A DNA stretch of 6,648 nucleotides, taken from the NCBI GenBank assembly GCA_022722495.1, contig JAIJLI010000121.1, forward strand, positions 1 to 6,648, written 5' to 3'. Position 1 is the stretch's first letter. Each line of letters opens with the position of its first letter. The notes below the pieces were generated by a model. It was not told the DNA's origin and did not search any database. It was given only the letters and a program-made list of their open reading frames with translations. Positions 4,271 to 6,648 of this stretch are shown in pieces. A program made the position numbers and the translations under genes. Source of the stretch: Dialister sp. Its GTDB lineage: Bacteria > Bacillota > Negativicutes > Veillonellales > Dialisteraceae.

Positions 4271-4846
4271 CTGATCCAAAATTTCCGCGAAGCGCTTCAC
4301 AGGGGCCATGGGCGCCCGGTGCGCACCGATCTCTTTTTCCATCCACACGACGTCGTACCAGCGGTCGAATTTATATCCGCTCTTTTTGAAGTTGGCGACA
4401 AGGTCGTAGCCCATATGGCTGTGGAAATCGACGCTGTTCGTATCCACATAGGGATCGGGCGTGGCGGGATAGGTGATGCAGGCGTAGAGCGTGACGATGC
4501 CCTGTGCGCGAAGATAGGTCTCAAGGGCTTCGTAGAGCTTGCGTCCCGCGCCGGTGTGACGGGCCTCCTCAGCGATGTAGATGGATGTCTCGACATTCCA
4601 GTCATAGGCGGGGCGGGTATGGAAGGCGCTGGCATAGACGTAGCCTATGATCTTTCCTCCCTGCTCTGCGACGAGGTAGGGATAGGCTTCAAGGGTGGTC
4701 TGGATCCGGCGTCGGAATTCTTCTTCGCTGGGGACTTCGTATTCAAAGGTGATGGCGGTCTTTGTGACGTAGGGGGCATAGATCGCAAGCAGCGCCGCTG
4801 CGTCATCGGGCGTCGCGGTGCGGATGGTGATGGAAGAGGATGTCAT
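4268..4846 (-). CDS. GNAT N-acetyltransferase, phosphinothricin-acetyltransferase-like (COG1247)
   Basis: This cytosolic enzyme is predicted to transfer acetyl from acetyl-CoA to an amino group of an amino acid or analogue. It has 192 aa. Family features are: IRTATPDDAAALLAIYAPYV at the N-terminus, ITFEYEVPSEEEF (32-44), the IIGYVYASAF strand (66-75), FHTRPAYDWNVETSIYI (75-91), the acetyl-CoA pyrophosphate loop RHTGAG (96-101), and the C-terminal block NSVDFHSHMGYDL plus GYKFDRWYDVVWMEKEIG. The last block matches what I recall of the clostridial-type subgroup. The ATG at 4846 has a modest GAAAGG site 6 nt upstream. The gene follows the thioesterase gene by 69 nt on the same strand with no terminator between, so co-transcription is likely. 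Its TGA stop is the first unit of a heptad array, yet the protein appears full length. Relatives act on phosphinothricin, methionine sulfone or other amino acids; the actual substrate is not evident. Confidence 0.93.
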   Translation of the reverse strand: MTSSSITIRTATPDDAAALLAIYAPYVTKTAITFEYEVPSEEEFRRRIQTTLEAYPYLVAEQGGKIIGYVYASAFHTRPAYDWNVETSIYIAEEARHTGAGRKLYEALETYLRAQGIVTLYACITYPATPDPYVDTNSVDFHSHMGYDLVANFKKSGYKFDRWYDVVWMEKEIGAHRAPMAPVKRFAEILDQ

Positions 4847-4915
4847 AGGAAGCCTTTCTGAAGATGCAATGACTTTTTGGGGATAGCACCATGGGCGCAG
4901 TATCAGCCCGCCGTC

Positions 4916-5302
4916 TCAAATGCGGTTTTTCGCTTTTTCCATAAAAGGCTTTGCTTCTACGACGAAGCGGATATGTTCGGCCTCGCCGATTTCTCCACCT
5001 TCGTCATAGGCGATCAGGTGGAGGGTGATCTTCTTCCCTTTGACGACTGTGACGGTGGCTTCGGCGCGGACGGTGCTGCCGACGAGGGTGGGCTGCTTGT
5101 GGGCAAGGCCGATGAAGCCGCCGACGGTGGTTTCGCCTTCGGCGAGACCTTCCTTCACCGCATCGCAGGCGGCTTCTTCCATGAGAGCCGAGAGGACGGG
5201 GGTCGCGAGGACGGGGAGCGAGCCGCTTTTTACCACTTTCGCGGTATCATTTTCTGTGACGATCTTGGTGGCAGTGCCTTTCATTCCGATGGTGATGGAC
5301 AT
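4916..5302 (-). CDS. Hotdog-fold acyl-CoA thioesterase, fluoroacetyl-CoA thioesterase (FlK)-like
   Basis: This small cytosolic enzyme is predicted to hydrolyse a short acyl-CoA. It has 128 aa, the usual size for the family. The FlK catalytic set appears conserved by motif alignment from memory: T34 in LATPVLSALMEE, E42 eight residues later, and H68 in GLAHKQPT, preceded by glycines 61-62 and 65. The C-terminal strand EIGEAEHIRFVV also matches. The start at 5302 is chosen because AGGAG lies 7 nt upstream; the extension to 5323 has no site and would overlap the Shine-Dalgarno. It is first in a likely two-gene unit with the acetyltransferase and divergent from mltG. The natural substrate in non-fluoroacetate producers is unknown; general acyl-CoA housekeeping is a reasonable guess. 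Confidence 0.88.
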   Translation of the reverse strand: MSITIGMKGTATKIVTENDTAKVVKSGSLPVLATPVLSALMEEAACDAVKEGLAEGETTVGGFIGLAHKQPTLVGSTVRAEATVTVVKGKKITLHLIAYDEGGEIGEAEHIRFVVEAKPFMEKAKNRI

Positions 5303-5309
5303 GGGGATT

Positions 5310-5314
5310 CTCCT
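5310..5314 (-). promoter_or_regulatory. Ribosome binding site deciding the thioesterase start
   Basis: The minus strand reads AAAAAGGAG, then AATCCCC, then ATG at 5302. This rules out the in-frame ATG at 5323, which is upstream of the site. Confidence 0.85.
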
Positions 5315-5350
5315 TTTTATCATAGATATCGATTGACCTGTTGGGATTGT

Positions 5351-5391
5351 TAGGGAAACACTGATTCTGTGATTGAATCAGCGTTTCCCTA
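5351..5391. repeat. 17-bp inverted repeat in the divergent mltG/thioesterase control region
   Basis: TAGGGAAACACTGATTC (5351-5367) and GAATCAGCGTTTCCCTA (5375-5391) pair over 17 positions with one A-C mismatch and a 7-nt loop. No T-run follows on either strand, so it is not a standard terminator. It lies between the predicted thioesterase promoter and its coding region, so it could be an operator or a 5'-end mRNA hairpin. It could also be a dispersed intergenic palindrome. Confidence 0.75.
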
Positions 5392-5399
5392 GCTACTTC

Positions 5400-5428
5400 A
5401 TTGTACCACGGACTATTATATATTTACA
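5400..5428 (-). promoter_or_regulatory. Candidate promoter of the thioesterase-acetyltransferase unit
   Basis: The minus strand shows TGTAAA (5423-5428), a 17-nt spacer and TACAAT (5400-5405), with an extended -10 TGG immediately before it. Transcript start would be near 5393, so the message would begin with the inverted repeat at 5391-5351. The -35 matches consensus at only 3 of 6 positions. Confidence 0.45.
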
Positions 5429-5430
5429 TA

Positions 5431-5439
5431 TGATATAAT
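5431..5439 (+). promoter_or_regulatory. Extended -10 promoter of mltG
   Basis: The plus strand carries TGATATAAT, a perfect TG-N-TATAAT extended -10, in an AT-rich tract. No good -35 is seen (GACTAT at 17 nt). Transcript start would be near 5446, giving a leader of about 40 nt. It faces away from, and nearly overlaps, the minus-strand candidate promoter. Confidence 0.65.
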
Positions 5440-5456
5440 GGGTAGAGTAAAAAATA

Positions 5457-5470
5457 GAGACATCTGTCTC
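5457..5470 (+). other. Small leader hairpin upstream of mltG
   Basis: GAGAC-ATCT-GTCTC forms a 5-bp hairpin in the predicted mltG leader, ending 4 nt before the AGGGG ribosome site. It could tune translation, but it is short and may be chance. Confidence 0.3.
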
Positions 5471-5474
5471 GGAT

Positions 5475-5479
5475 AGGGG
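5475..5479 (+). promoter_or_regulatory. Ribosome binding site for the GTG start of mltG
   Basis: AGGGG lies 6 nt before GTG at 5486. An in-frame TAG at 5474-5476 closes the frame upstream, so this GTG is the only start that includes the cytoplasmic tail and membrane helix in full. Confidence 0.75.
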
Positions 5480-5485
5480 TGCTGT

Positions 5486-6529
5486 GTGGAAGACAACGAC
5501 ACAGAGATTTCTCAAAAAGAAGCGAAGAAGAAAGGTGTGCGCATCGCGCTCGGTATGGCGGCGGGGCTGGCCATCGCCCTCCTGGGCGGCTGGTATTTCT
5601 ATGCGGCAGACCACGGGACGCGCAGCGGAAAGACGCAGGTCAGGATCGAAAAGAATGCGACGGGAGGCGATATCGCATCCCTTTTGGAAAAGCAGGGCGT
5701 CATACGAAGTGCTGTGCGCTTCCGCCTCTATGCCCGCCTTCTGGGGGAAGGAAATCAGCTGCAAAGCGGGGACTATGTGCTCGAAAAGGGGCTGACGATC
5801 CGGGACGCCATCGATGCCTTAAAGCATGGGAAGACGGAGGCATACTTGGTCACGGTACCGGAAGGCTCCACCGTGCATCAGATCGGAAGGCTCCTTGCGG
5901 AAGCGGGCATCGAAGGGGCAGCAGACTTTGAGGCCGAAGCGGCGACCTATGGCCCCTTGAAATACCAGTACGGCCCTTTCGCGGTACCGATCAAGGCAGA
6001 AGGATTTCTCTTCGCAGATACGTACAGCATCCCCAAGGAGTACACGGCGCGCCAGATCTTGGATCTCATGTATCGTCATACCGATGAAATGCTGACGTCG
6101 GACATCCGAAAGAGAGCGGAGGCGAAGCACATGACACTGCATGATCTTTTCACGATCGCCTCGATGGTGGAGCGCGAGGCACGTTTTCCGGAGGATCAGG
6201 TGCCGATCGCCTCCGTCATGCTGAAGCGCCTTTCCATCGGCATGCCGCTCCAGATTGATGCGACGATCCAGTATGCCTTGGGCGAGCAGAAGGCGGAGCT
6301 GACCATCGCGGATACGCGCATCGACTCGCCGTACAATACGTATACGCACCCCGGCCTTCCGCCGGGGCCGATCGGCAGCCCGGGACTTTCTGCCATAGAG
6401 GCGGTGCTTACTGCCGAGCCGGGTGACTACCTCTACTACGTCGCGCAGGCTGACGGGCATCATGTATTTACGAGATCCTACGAAGAACACCAGCAGGAGA
6501 CGGAGAATATTTATGGATCCAGTTCTTGA
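5486..6529 (+). CDS. mltG: Endolytic murein transglycosylase MltG (YceG-like)
   Basis: This inner-membrane enzyme cuts nascent peptidoglycan glycan strands and is thought to set glycan length by releasing chains from the synthases. It has 347 aa, normal for the family. A charged cytoplasmic tail (1-19, Lys-rich 11-16) precedes one membrane helix at about 20-40. A LysM-like region (about 50-115) and the YceG catalytic domain follow. Key blocks are EGFLFADTYSIP (172-183), IASMVEREA (224-232) with E229 aligning to the catalytic Glu218 of E. coli MltG, MPLQIDATIQYAL (253-265), and SPYNTYTHPGLPPGPIG (281-297). It starts with GTG. Its 3' end overlaps the next gene by 17 nt and carries that gene's ribosome site, pointing to translational coupling. 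The mltG-methyltransferase order matches Bacillus yrrL-yrrM. It is transcribed divergently from the thioesterase gene. Confidence 0.95.
   Translation: MEDNDTEISQKEAKKKGVRIALGMAAGLAIALLGGWYFYAADHGTRSGKTQVRIEKNATGGDIASLLEKQGVIRSAVRFRLYARLLGEGNQLQSGDYVLEKGLTIRDAIDALKHGKTEAYLVTVPEGSTVHQIGRLLAEAGIEGAADFEAEAATYGPLKYQYGPFAVPIKAEGFLFADTYSIPKEYTARQILDLMYRHTDEMLTSDIRKRAEAKHMTLHDLFTIASMVEREARFPEDQVPIASVMLKRLSIGMPLQIDATIQYALGEQKAELTIADTRIDSPYNTYTHPGLPPGPIGSPGLSAIEAVLTAEPGDYLYYVAQADGHHVFTRSYEEHQQETENIYGSSS
6502..6505 (+). promoter_or_regulatory. Ribosome binding site of the trmR-like gene inside mltG
   Basis: GGAG followed by AATATTT and ATG at 6513. The site lies within the last codons of mltG, so ribosomes finishing mltG pass directly over it. 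Confidence 0.8.
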
Positions 6530-6648
6530 AGCACTGAAGAAAGAGTTAGAGATCGAAGCCGGCCGTGACCAGGTCCCCATCATCCGAGGCCCGGAGCGCT
6601 CGCTCCTCCTTTCGGCCGCCGAGAAGGCTTCGCCGAAGCGTATCCTTG
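6513..6648 (+). CDS. trmR: Probable tRNA 5-hydroxyuridine methyltransferase TrmR (YrrM-like O-methyltransferase), 5' part
   Basis: Only the first 45 codons are inside the window. The visible N-terminus includes RDQVPIIRGPE and then SPKRIL. This fits the substrate-lid helix and the lead-in to the SAM-binding EIGT-type motif of class I O-methyltransferases (COG4122). In Bacillus, YrrM/TrmR follows the mltG homologue yrrL and precedes the U32 peptidase-like genes yrrN and yrrO that make 5-hydroxyuridine in tRNA. TrmR then methylates that base at the wobble position. The assignment rests on this short N-terminus plus gene order. The SAM-binding motif itself is beyond the window end, so another COG4122 methyltransferase is possible. 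Confidence 0.72.
   Translation, partial: MDPVLEALKKELEIEAGRDQVPIIRGPERSLLLSAAEKASPKRIL

Noticed and set aside
4319..4861. Plus-strand open frame of 180 codons opposite the acetyltransferase
   Set aside because: Antisense shadow with low-complexity Gly/Asp-rich translation.
5351..5391. Intrinsic terminator between thioesterase and mltG
   Set aside because: The two genes diverge, so neither needs termination there, and neither strand has a T-run after the stem.
5819..6583. Minus-strand open frame of 254 codons opposite mltG
   Set aside because: Antisense shadow; the mltG reading has all catalytic motifs.

Overview
This 6.6 kb window is a chromosomal housekeeping stretch from a fairly GC-rich bacterium, most likely a Firmicute. 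My best guess is a Negativicutes-type organism. The basis is the mltG followed by trmR-like gene order (as in Bacillus yrrL-yrrM), the Firmicute-style acetyltransferase and the strong AGGAG ribosome sites. No rRNA, tRNA or marker gene fixes the taxon, so this is inference.

Layout, left to right. (1) 1-102: intergenic repeats running into the stop codon of a minus-strand D-Ala-D-Ala carboxypeptidase (100-900). (2) Upstream of it on the same strand is an NCS2 purine permease (1049-2443). The two are separated by a strong hairpin terminator, and the permease has its own near-consensus promoter. (3) 2444-3059: a 0.6 kb gene-free region packed with short repeats and hairpins. (4) A plus-strand radical SAM protein of the PflX/COG1313 group (3060-3962) ends in a bidirectional terminator. 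(5) 3963-4267: a second repeat-filled gap. (6) A minus-strand pair follows: a GNAT acetyltransferase (4268-4846) and, upstream of it, an FlK-like hotdog thioesterase (4916-5302). (7) A divergent control region has overlapping promoters and a 17-bp inverted repeat. (8) Plus-strand mltG (5486-6529) overlaps the start of a probable trmR methyltransferase that runs off the window.

The genes do not form one pathway. Two act on peptidoglycan: the carboxypeptidase trims stem peptides and MltG cuts nascent glycan strands. The permease imports purine bases. The thioesterase and acetyltransferase look like small-molecule or CoA-linked housekeeping or detoxification enzymes. The radical SAM protein has no characterised partner here.

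The most unusual signal is in the gaps. There are two families of degenerate 7-nt tandem repeats, (TGACTAG)n-like and (AATGAGR)n-like. In two gene-free regions they sit at opposite ends of a hairpin-rich body, in opposite orientations. Two of the TGACTAG arrays begin exactly at the TGA stop codon of a gene. I regard this as a composite intergenic repeat element worth a genome-wide survey.
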